From positions 1-33,757 of the forward strand of contig CALESY010000038.1 of the NCBI GenBank assembly GCA_937919945.1: 33,757 nucleotides of DNA, in the 5' to 3' direction. Below, piece after piece: positions 22,575-31,100 of the stretch (its first letter is position 1; the number at the start of each line of letters is the position of its first letter). The translations under genes were made by a program, and so were the position numbers. Source of the stretch: an uncultured Chitinophagaceae bacterium (lineage in GTDB: Bacteria > Bacteroidota > Bacteroidia > Chitinophagales > Chitinophagaceae). The notes below the pieces were generated by a model. That model worked only from the letters and a program-made list of their open reading frames with translations. It was not told the DNA's origin and searched no databases.

Positions 22575-23579
22575 ATGATACGTTTCTTATTGCTGACGGT
22601 ATGTGTGTTGTTTGTAAATATTGTGGCAGCGCAGCAACCATTTGCTATTGCGGTGCATGGTGGCGCGGGCTATTTTACACAGCAACCCGAAGCCGTGCAA
22701 GCCAAGTACAGAGCAGGCTTACAAAGAGCCATAGATGCAGGCTATGATGTGTTGAGCAAAGGTGGCAGTGCGGTAGATGCCGTAGAGCGTGCCGTGATGG
22801 TGCTGGAAGATGATAGCCTCTTTAATGCAGGAAAGGGCGCTGTGTTTACCCATGCAGGTACTAATGAACTGGATGCAGCCATTATGGATGGTAGCAACCT
22901 GAAAGCAGGTGCCGTGGCAGGTGTTACAACAGTGAAGAATCCAGTAACAGGCGCACGTGCTGTGATGGATAAGAGTATGCATGTGATGATGACGGGGAAA
23001 GGTGCAGAGCAGTTTGCCAAAGAGAGTGGCTGTACCATCGTACCACCATCTTACTTCCGCACACAGCATAGTTGGGATGCGCTGCAGGGCGCTTTGCAAA
23101 AAGAACAAAAACAAAAAGAAACGAATAAAAAGAAAACTATGTTACAACCCGATAACTACGATGAGAAATATGGTACCGTGGGGGCAGTGGCATTGGATAA
23201 AAACGGACAGCTTGCAGCAGCTACAAGTACCGGTGGCATGACCAACAAACGACACGGACGAATTGGCGATGCACCTATTATTGGCGCGGGTACGTATGCC
23301 AATAATGTATGCGCCATTAGCTGCACAGGCTGGGGTGAATATTTTATACGCCTTGTGATGGCAAAGAGTGTGAGCGACCGTATGGAAATGAAAGGTATGC
23401 GCCTTGAAGATGCTGCCAAGGATATGATACTGCAACAGCTACCTGCACTGGGTGGCGATGGCGGATTGATAGGCATAGACAAGCAGGGTAATATTACGAT
23501 GCCTTTCAATACAGGTACTATGTTTCGCGGGTATAAGAAATGGAACGGTGAGGGAGATGTGAAGATTTATAAGGATTGA
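22575..23579 (+). CDS. Secreted isoaspartyl peptidase/L-asparaginase (Ntn hydrolase)
   Basis: A 334-residue plant-type asparaginase. After a signal peptide (cut near VAAQQP) the conserved start is IAVHGGAG. Further motifs are LFNAGKGAVF, ELDAAIMDG and the autocleavage site DEKYGTVGAVALD, with catalytic Thr201 generated by self-cleavage. Downstream are TSTGGMTNKRHGRIGD and GAGTYA for substrate binding. It should cleave isoaspartyl dipeptides or asparagine in the periplasm. A lysine-rich linker (KEQKQKETNKKKT) precedes the cleavage site, as in the family. It lies 17 bp after the permease gene. Confidence 0.9.
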   Translation: MIRFLLLTVCVLFVNIVAAQQPFAIAVHGGAGYFTQQPEAVQAKYRAGLQRAIDAGYDVLSKGGSAVDAVERAVMVLEDDSLFNAGKGAVFTHAGTNELDAAIMDGSNLKAGAVAGVTTVKNPVTGARAVMDKSMHVMMTGKGAEQFAKESGCTIVPPSYFRTQHSWDALQGALQKEQKQKETNKKKTMLQPDNYDEKYGTVGAVALDKNGQLAAATSTGGMTNKRHGRIGDAPIIGAGTYANNVCAISCTGWGEYFIRLVMAKSVSDRMEMKGMRLEDAAKDMILQQLPALGGDGGLIGIDKQGNITMPFNTGTMFRGYKKWNGEGDVKIYKD

Positions 23580-23663
23580 TGGGGTTTGCTGTTTAACTGA
23601 TTTGTCAAATTTCACAATTTGCCCATTTATAAGCATCTTTGCCCCCTCAAAACGGCATAAGGC

Positions 23664-25292
23664 ATGAACCTTGAATTTAACAAGAACGAAGATGCTATGA
23701 AGCTGGCTGTGAGCCAGATGAAACAACGCCACGCACAGGTGAGCCTGGGTGGTGGTAAAAAAGCAATAGAGAAAGCACGCGAAAAGGGGAAAATGACACC
23801 CCGAGAGCGTATTGCCTACCTGATAGATAAAGACAGCACGTTTACAGAGATAGGTTCGTTTGCCGGATGGGAAATGTATGCTGAGCATGGAGGTTGTCCC
23901 GCTGCAGGTACAGTGGCAGGTTTGGGTTATATACATGGCCGCCAGTGTGTGATTGTAGCTAACGATAATACAGTGAAAGCAGGTGCTTGGTTCCCGATAA
24001 CGGGTAAGAAAAATCTACGCCTGCAAGAGATAGCGATGGAAAACAAACTGCCCGTAGTATACATAGTGGATAGCGCGGGTGTATACCTGCCTATGCAGGA
24101 TGAGATTTTTCCGGATAAAGAACATTTCGGGCGCATCTTCCGCAACAATGCACAGATGAGTGCTATGGGCATCAGCCAGATAGCTGCCGTAATGGGTAGC
24201 TGTGTAGCGGGTGGGGCATACCTGCCTATTATGAGTGATGAAACGCTGATGGTAGAGGGTAATGGTTCTATTTTTCTTGCAGGCCCGTACTTAGTAAAAG
24301 CTGCTATTGGCGAAGATGCCGACCAGCAACAACTTGGCGGTGCAAAAATGCACACAGAAGTAAGCGGCATAGCCGATTATAAATTTGATACCGAGCAGGA
24401 ATGCCTTGATCAGGTGCGCCGCATTATAGATAAGATGGGCGAGCAACCACGCGCAGGCTTCGACCGTATAAAGCCTGTAGCACCTGCAAAAGATGTAAAG
24501 GATATTTATGGTATCGTATCGGCAGACAACACGAAAGCATACGATGTAGTAGAGGTGATAGAACGATTGGTAGATAATTCTGAGTTCGACCAGTTTAAAG
24601 AAGACTACGGCAAGACAATCGTATGCGGCTACGCGCGTATTGATGGTTGGGCTGTGGGCATTGTTGCCAACCAGCGCAAGATTGTAAAAAGCGGCAAGGG
24701 CGAAATGCAACTGGGTGGTGTTATCTATAACGACAGTGCCGACAAAGCAGCGCGCTTTATCCAAAACTGCAATCAGAAGAAGATACCATTGGTTTTTCTG
24801 CAAGATGTTACCGGCTTTATGGTGGGTACACGCAGCGAGCAGAGTGGTATAATTAAAGACGGTGCAAAATTGGTAAACGCGGTATCGAACAGTGTAGTGC
24901 CGAAGATAACCATTGTAATAGGCAATTCGTACGGTGCGGGTAACTATGCTATGTGTGGTAAGGCCTATGACCCGCGCTTCATCTATGCATGGCCGAATGC
25001 CAAGATAGCTGTAATGGGCGGCGAACAAGCTGCTAAAACATTGTTGCAGATACAGGTAGCTGCGCTGAAAAGCAAAGGACAAGAGATAGATGCTGATAAG
25101 GAAAAAGAACTGTTGAAGCAGATAACAGACAGATATAATTCGCAAACATCTGCCTACTATGCCGCTGCACGACTGTGGGTAGACGAAATAATAGACCCCG
25201 CCGAAACACGCCGTGTGATAAGCGAGGGCATCAACGCTGCTAACCACAACCCTGATATTAAGGAGTTTAAGACGGGTGTGTTTCAGGTGTAA
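23664..25292 (+). CDS. Acyl-CoA carboxylase carboxyltransferase (MCC-beta type)
   Basis: A 542-residue carboxyltransferase beta subunit. It transfers CO2 from carboxybiotin to an acyl-CoA, probably 3-methylcrotonyl-CoA in leucine breakdown. MCC-type segments: DSAGVYLPMQDEIFPDKEHF, MGSCVAGGAYLPIMSDE, FLAGPYLVKAA, LGGAKMH, and in the second half FLQDVTGFMVG, IIKDGAKLVNAV, GNSYGAGNYAMCG and WPNAKIAVMGGEQAA. Both crotonase-like halves are complete. Propionyl-CoA carboxylase is the main alternative. The matching biotin carboxylase subunit is not next to it. The gene ends at two hairpins. Confidence 0.9.
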   Translation: MNLEFNKNEDAMKLAVSQMKQRHAQVSLGGGKKAIEKAREKGKMTPRERIAYLIDKDSTFTEIGSFAGWEMYAEHGGCPAAGTVAGLGYIHGRQCVIVANDNTVKAGAWFPITGKKNLRLQEIAMENKLPVVYIVDSAGVYLPMQDEIFPDKEHFGRIFRNNAQMSAMGISQIAAVMGSCVAGGAYLPIMSDETLMVEGNGSIFLAGPYLVKAAIGEDADQQQLGGAKMHTEVSGIADYKFDTEQECLDQVRRIIDKMGEQPRAGFDRIKPVAPAKDVKDIYGIVSADNTKAYDVVEVIERLVDNSEFDQFKEDYGKTIVCGYARIDGWAVGIVANQRKIVKSGKGEMQLGGVIYNDSADKAARFIQNCNQKKIPLVFLQDVTGFMVGTRSEQSGIIKDGAKLVNAVSNSVVPKITIVIGNSYGAGNYAMCGKAYDPRFIYAWPNAKIAVMGGEQAAKTLLQIQVAALKSKGQEIDADKEKELLKQITDRYNSQTSAYYAAARLWVDEIIDPAETRRVISEGINAANHNPDIKEFKTGVFQV

Positions 25293-25330
25293 ATCTTAAT
25301 ACCCTAAAGAGGTGTAATAAATTTCATTAT

Positions 25331-25365
25331 AAACGCTTGCATATATGGCAGGCGTTTATTGTTTT
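25331..25365 (+). terminator. Terminator after the carboxyltransferase gene
   Basis: AAACGCTTGC (25331-25340) pairs with GCAGGCGTTT (25348-25357), one G-T wobble, followed by ATTGTTTTT. Confidence 0.65.
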
Positions 25366-25377
25366 TACCACAATAAT

Positions 25378-25407
25378 AAAAAGCCACCACGTGAGTGGTG
25401 GCTTTTT
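25378..25407. terminator. Bidirectional terminator
   Basis: AAAAAGCCACCAC (25378-25390) and GTGGTGGCTTTTT (25395-25407) pair perfectly around GTGA. A and T tracts at the two ends serve the converging genes. Confidence 0.88.
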
Positions 25408-25426
25408 ATACATAATTTTAAGATGG

Positions 25427-26230
25427 CTACTTGCGCCAACCTGCAGAGCCGGGCATCACTATCAATGATATGGTATAGCCCATCGGGCCTGAAGACGTGG
25501 TACGTCTGTAACCAAGTATTTGGTCTTGTGTTCCTTCCTTGATAATAGTTTCTTGCCTGTCTGCTAAAACAAGATTGCCAAAATATGCCATGCCACGTAG
25601 CTTGAATGCTATGCCAGCAAAAAAGCCAGCCTCCACTTTCAGGTATGATAATATTTTAGTTTCCTGATCTATACTTTTCGAACCTTCAGATTCGAATCCG
25701 GTAGATTGGATGTAAGTTGGTAATATACCAACCCCGGCAGTAAACATAGTTTTGTACGCTTTGCTTTGTACAGCATCGCCGCCTGTTTTAAAGTCCAGTC
25801 CGATAGGCACACTGATAAAGGCCGTCTCTAAGTCCTTTTGTAGTACAGTAGGTCCAACAAAAACAGTATCATGTGTCAGTACCGCATTAACATAATTGAT
25901 GCCTGCACTTATTGCGAAGCAGGAACGGGTGCTGAAACGTGATACGGGGAAGTATGCATCAAGCGATACAGCCATTGAACCACTTGTTCTGAGTGATGCA
26001 GACGTACTAAAAAATTGATTAGTAACTGAACGGTAAGTAAAGTTTGCTTTGTCGAACATAAAATGCCTTCCATAGCCTAAAGAAATGCGTTGCCACAATG
26101 GATAGCGTCCTTTTTCTTTACGATTGTTATATTCCAACCGTTTGTTCACCCTGTTAAGTTGTGCTTCTGCATTTGTTGCAATAGCACTTATACATAATAC
26201 AAGTATCAGTTTTTTTATATGCATCAACAT
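25427..26230 (-). CDS. Outer-membrane beta-barrel-like hypothetical protein
   Basis: A 267-residue exported protein with signal peptide MHIKKLILVLCISAIATNAEA (start may be the ATG at 26230 or the one at 26224). The mature part shows alternating amphipathic strands such as WQRISLGYGRHFMF, SMAVSLDAYFPV, CFAISAGINYV, FISVPIGLDFK and MGYTISLIVMPG, which fits an outer-membrane barrel. No family name is recognised. It sits between a bidirectional terminator and the GAF-HisKA gene on the same strand, 93 bp apart. Surface or envelope role inferred only. Confidence 0.72.
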   Translation of the reverse strand: MLMHIKKLILVLCISAIATNAEAQLNRVNKRLEYNNRKEKGRYPLWQRISLGYGRHFMFDKANFTYRSVTNQFFSTSASLRTSGSMAVSLDAYFPVSRFSTRSCFAISAGINYVNAVLTHDTVFVGPTVLQKDLETAFISVPIGLDFKTGGDAVQSKAYKTMFTAGVGILPTYIQSTGFESEGSKSIDQETKILSYLKVEAGFFAGIAFKLRGMAYFGNLVLADRQETIIKEGTQDQILGYRRTTSSGPMGYTISLIVMPGSAGWRK

Positions 26231-26322
26231 AGTGGTTTGCTCGTTTATAATAAATATGATAGCTAAAATAATTCAAAACCACAGTAATACAAACGAATTG
26301 TTATTAGTTTTTTATGTCAGTA

Positions 26323-27039
26323 TTATAATTGGCTTGTATTGTCAACTATAGCATGTATTCTGGAATCAAGTTGATGGGCTGCTTCTTCCAGCATCAATAG
26401 CTTGTCTTTACCAGCTATATAGCCATCTTCCTTAATCAGATTGACTATCCCCATAATGCTGGTAAGTGGTTGTCTTATTTCGTGAGATTGTATATGTGCT
26501 ATATTGCTCAACTTATTGTTTTTTTCTTCTATAGCATGTATTTGTTGCAGCAATACTTTCTGGTTCAATTCCAGTTCCATAAGGTAAGTTACCTGCCGGG
26601 CAAGTGTACTTAATACTTTTTGCTGAATGACAGATATATGGTGTGGGACGGCATGAAAAAGACATAGGCTGCCAAGGCGCACGCCGCTTTTAATAGTTAG
26701 CGGAGCACCTGCATAAAAACGTACATGCGGGGCTTCATTAACTAGCGGGTTATTAGTAAATCGTTCATCACGAGTAGTGTCGGGTATTATCAGCAATTCG
26801 TCCTGCAAAACGGTGTACTGGCAAAAAGAGGTTTCGCGTGGCATAGCTTCAGCCGGAAAGCCAGTACGTACTTTTATCCAATTTATGTCTTTATCTAATA
26901 ATGTAATGAGTGCTACGGGCGTTTCACATAGTTCCGCGGCAAGTGCTGTTATTTCTGTAAACTCTTTCGATATGTCAAAATCCAGTGTCAGGAAACGGTT
27001 TACTTCTCTAAGCCTTTTGGCTTCTGTATCTTTTTGCAT
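26323..27039 (-). CDS. GAF domain protein with HisKA segment but no ATPase domain
   Basis: A 238-residue protein from the ATG at 27039; the frame extends 24 codons upstream but those residues look like random hydrophobic sequence. Residues 20-155 form a GAF domain (VALITLLDKDINWIKVRTG, the conserved TSFCQYTV, and YAGAPLTI with LGSLCLF). Residues 180-235 form a histidine-kinase dimerisation helix pair with the phospho-acceptor His186 in QSHEIRQPLTSIMG. The frame then stops: no HATPase_c domain follows, and none lies in the next gene. It may be a phosphotransfer or sensor partner needing another kinase, or a truncated kinase. Confidence 0.82.
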   Translation of the reverse strand: MQKDTEAKRLREVNRFLTLDFDISKEFTEITALAAELCETPVALITLLDKDINWIKVRTGFPAEAMPRETSFCQYTVLQDELLIIPDTTRDERFTNNPLVNEAPHVRFYAGAPLTIKSGVRLGSLCLFHAVPHHISVIQQKVLSTLARQVTYLMELELNQKVLLQQIHAIEEKNNKLSNIAHIQSHEIRQPLTSIMGIVNLIKEDGYIAGKDKLLMLEEAAHQLDSRIHAIVDNTSQL

Positions 27040-27113
27040 AGCTTTAAAATAATAGATTAACATAAACGAATACGAGCAGCATATTGTTTGCAAAAGAATG
27101 TATTTATACATAG

Positions 27114-27146
27114 TTGCAGGCAGTGCCGCCCTTTTACTTACATTTA
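27114..27146 (+). promoter_or_regulatory. Probable promoter of the MlaF-like ATPase gene
   Basis: TTG (27114-27116), 22 bp, then TACATTTA (27139-27146). Transcription would start at about 27150, right at the ATG at 27151, which supports that start over the longer frame from 27088. Confidence 0.4.
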
Positions 27147-27150
27147 CAAC

Positions 27151-27927
27151 ATGATTGAGGTACGAAACGTAAGAAAATCATTTGACGATAAAGTGGTACT
27201 GGAAGATGTTTCAGCTGCTATGCTGCCGGGCAAAACAAACCTGATAATTGGTAGTAGTGGTAGTGGTAAGACAGTATTAATGAAATGTATGATTGGGCTG
27301 TACAAGCCTGATGGCGGAGAAGTATTGTATGAAGGCAATAGCCTTAATAATATGGATGATAAGCAGCTAAAGGACATACGAAAACAAATAGGTATGCTTT
27401 TTCAGGGTAGTGCCTTGTTCGATAGTATGGACGTTGAGCATAATATTCGTTTCCCGCTTGACATGTTTACAAAATACACAGCTGTTGAAAAAAGAAAAAG
27501 AGTGAATGAAGTACTGAATCGAGTGAATCTGGAAGGAGTAAATAAAAAATACCCTGCAGAGCTGAGTGGTGGTATGAAAAAACGGGTAGCATTGGCTCGA
27601 GCAATTGTGCTGAACCCCAAATACCTGTTTTGCGATGAGCCCAACTCTGGACTCGACCCTCAAACATCGTTGGTTATAGATAAACTGATAAAAGAAATAA
27701 CCATAGAATATAATATCACTACTATTGTGAACACGCATGATATGAATACCGTAATGGAAAGTGGTGATAACATTGTGTATATGTATAAAGGACGTAAGCA
27801 ATGGCAAGGGAGCAGCAAAGACATCATCTTCAGTGACGATAAGTTGCTTAATGATTTCATATTCGCGTCAGACTTCCTGTACAAAGCGAAGGAAATGAGC
27901 CGTATGGAAGCTGAAAAGAATAAATAA
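27151..27927 (+). CDS. ABC transporter ATPase, MlaF-like
   Basis: A 258-residue ATP-binding subunit. Walker A is GSSGSGKT (34-41), the Q-loop is in MLFQGSALFDS (Gln85), the signature is LSGGMKKR (138-145), Walker B is LFCDEP (159-164) and the switch histidine is His197. The segments QGSALFDSM and EPNSGLDP mark the MlaF/Ttg2A branch, which powers phospholipid movement between the membranes. The usual partners MlaE (permease) and MlaD (MCE protein) are not next to it in this window. Start from the promoter; the longer frame back to 27088 overlaps the divergent gene's upstream region. Confidence 0.88.
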   Translation: MIEVRNVRKSFDDKVVLEDVSAAMLPGKTNLIIGSSGSGKTVLMKCMIGLYKPDGGEVLYEGNSLNNMDDKQLKDIRKQIGMLFQGSALFDSMDVEHNIRFPLDMFTKYTAVEKRKRVNEVLNRVNLEGVNKKYPAELSGGMKKRVALARAIVLNPKYLFCDEPNSGLDPQTSLVIDKLIKEITIEYNITTIVNTHDMNTVMESGDNIVYMYKGRKQWQGSSKDIIFSDDKLLNDFIFASDFLYKAKEMSRMEAEKNK

Positions 27928-28104
27928 TAACTAATTACGGTACTTTAACAGACGGTTAAATACAGTTTAAGCATATTGTAATATCCGTATTTAGGCAGTA
28001 TATTACTCCCTAATATGCTTTGGTATATTCTATTTTGTGTTCATTAATGTAGTGGCGATACACCATAAAAAGATAATATTCATAAAAGTTAATTACTGAC
28101 AAAC

Positions 28105-31100
28105 ATGTTTAGAACTCAACACCTCACCAAATTATTTCTGTTTTTGATAATTAATTTGGTTGCTTTATCTAGTAGCCGAGCAGTTGTATTATCATCCTGG
28201 TCAGGATCATTTCTTACTCCATCAGGTGGTGCACTTACATCTGGAGCAAGCCTTGCATCTGTTAACACAACTTCGGCCGCATTCGGAACTAGCGTTGGGT
28301 TTCCATCAGACCCAGTGTATGTAGCTAATGGTTGGAACGTAGGTAGCGGTGGGGCATGGTGGTTGCTTACCTTTTCTACTACCGGGTACACCAGTATTAC
28401 AATGGATTATAAGTTTGGCACGTTTCAATTCGGTCCAAAAGATTTTAAAATACAATATAGCACTACGAGTGCGTCGGGGCCATGGACAGATCAAGGTACA
28501 ACTTTTGCATTTGGCACAGTTGGCTCATCAGGTGTATTAAATACTTATACTGCTACTACATTGCCTGCTGCATGTAATAACCAATCAACAGTATGGGTTC
28601 GTTTTGTAACAACATCTGCTCCATCCAGTACTGGTGGTAGCATTATTGATGATATTTCTATTAATGGTACAGCTTCCGGTGGTTCAGCACCCACAATAAC
28701 TACCAGCCCAAGCAATACTAGCACATGTGCTGGTGGTAATGTCAGTTTTACGGTTGTTGCTAGTAACTCGCCAACCAGCTATCAGTGGCAGGTAAATACC
28801 GGCAGCGGTTATAGCAACCTAAGTAATGGTGGCGTATATAGTAATGTAACATCTGCTACCATGAACATTACCGGTGCTACGACTGGTATGAATGGTTATC
28901 TGTATCGCGCTACAGCTACCAATGGTTCAGGTACATCATCACCATCATCAGGGGCAACATTAACTGTCGGTGCAATACCTACGCCTACTTTTACATCTTC
29001 TCCCGGTGCAAATACATGTGCTAATACAAGTGTAACATATACAACACAATCCGGACAGAATGCATACAACTGGTTTGTGCCGGGTACTGCGGGGGTTGAC
29101 TATTCTATAGTGTCAGGAGGTATTGGTTCATCCAGTAATACAGTAACGCTTCAATGGTTAACTGCAGGTGCCAAAACCGTATTTGTCGATTATCAAAATT
29201 CAGCAGGTTGCTGGAGCGCCGTTTCTGGAAGTAGTGCTACGACCGTAGGCCTTGTGTCACTCACTTCTTTATCTCAAACTAATGTATCTTGTAATGGGGG
29301 TGCTAACGGTGCCGCATCTGTAAATTCGGCTACAGGAGGCTCATCTCCCTATACTTATAACTGGACACCAGGCAACCCTTCCGGTGATGGTACTACTAGT
29401 GTAACGGGGCTAATAGCTGGTACATGGACCTGTACAGTAACTGATAACAATGGTTGTACAGCATCCAGAACGTTCAATGTCACACAGCCATCAGCCATAA
29501 CGCTCACTCCCGCTTCTCAAACAAATATAGCTTGTAATGGTGGTGCCACAGGGGCAGCGACAGTAAATACAGCAACTGGTGGTGCCGGTGGGTATACCTA
29601 CAATTGGACACCGGGCAACCCAACAGGTGATGGTACAGTAAGTGTATCGGGGCTTACAGCCGGAGTATGGACATGTACAGTAACAGATGCAAATAGCTGT
29701 ACCGCAACACGAACTTTCACAATAACACAGCCAACAGCACTGGTACTTACAGCTGCATCGCAAACCAACGTAGCATGTAATGGTGGTACTACAGGTGCTG
29801 CATCGGTAAATGCTGCCAGTGGTGGTGCGGGTGGCTACACTTATAACTGGACACCAGGCAACCCAACAGGTGATGGTACGGTAAGTGTAACAGGCCTTAC
29901 TGCAGGTACTTGGACATGTACCGTAACGGATGCTAATGGCTGTACCGCAGCACAGACATTTAATATTACACAACCAACAGCCATATCTGTTACCGCCGCA
30001 TCGCAGACTAATATTACGTGTAACGGTGGTAGCAATGGCGCTGCATCTATTAATGTACCAACAGGTGGCGCAGGTGGTTATACCTACAACTGGACACCCG
30101 GCAACCCTACAGGCGATGGTACGGTGAGTGTTACAGGTCTTACTGCAGGTAGTTGGACATGTACAGTAACGGATGCAAATGGCTGTAGTGGCAGTAGGAT
30201 ATTTACTATTACACAACCTGCAGCCATCACGCTTACTGCCGCATCTCAAACGAATATATCTTGTAATGGTGGTAGTAATGGTGCAGCATCTGTAAATCCT
30301 GCCAGTGGTGGTGCCGGTGGTTACACTTATAATTGGACACCCGGCAACCCAACAGGTGATGGTACAGTGAGTGTTACAGGTCTTACTGCGGGTACGTGGA
30401 CCTGCACAGTTACAGACGCGAATAGTTGTACTGCAACTCAAACATTTACAATCACACAGCCAACTGCATTAACAGCAGGTACATCGCAAACCAATATTTC
30501 GTGCAATGGTAGCAGCAATGGCACAGCAACAGTTACACCTAGTGGTGGTGCAGGAGGTTATACCTATTCATGGGCGCCTAGTGGCGGCACAGCAGCAACA
30601 GCTACTGGCCTGTCAGTCGGTACATACACATGTACTATCACAGATGCGAATATTTGCCAAATAACAAGGTCTTTTAATATTACACAACCAACATCATTAT
30701 CACTGACAGCAGCATCTCAAACTAACGTAGCATGTAATGGTGGCAGTACGGGTGCTGCATCGGTAAATGTTGCAACAGGTGGAGCAGGTGGCTATACCTA
30801 TAACTGGACACCGGGCAACCCAACAGGTGATGGTACGGTGAGCGTAACAGGGCTTACAGCGGGTACATGGACCTGTACAGTTACTGATGCAAACAGTTGT
30901 ACTGCAACGCAGACATTTACTATTACCCAACCTACAGCAATATCAGTTACAGCAGCATCCCAAACGAATATATCTTGTAATGGCGGTAACAATGGTGCCG
31001 CATCTATTAATGTACCTACGGGTGGAGCAGGTGGCTACACTTATAACTGGACACCAGGCAACCCAACAGGTGATGGTACGGTGAGTGTAACAGGTCTTAC

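Noticed and set aside
24291..25247. 318-codon open frame on the minus strand
   Set aside because: Antisense to the conserved carboxyltransferase gene, with low-complexity Tyr/Cys/His-rich content and no motif.
29491..30441. 316-codon open frame on the minus strand, rich in Cys and Thr
   Set aside because: It is the shadow of the SprB repeats: its own sequence repeats with the same period, and the forward frame is a coherent adhesin.
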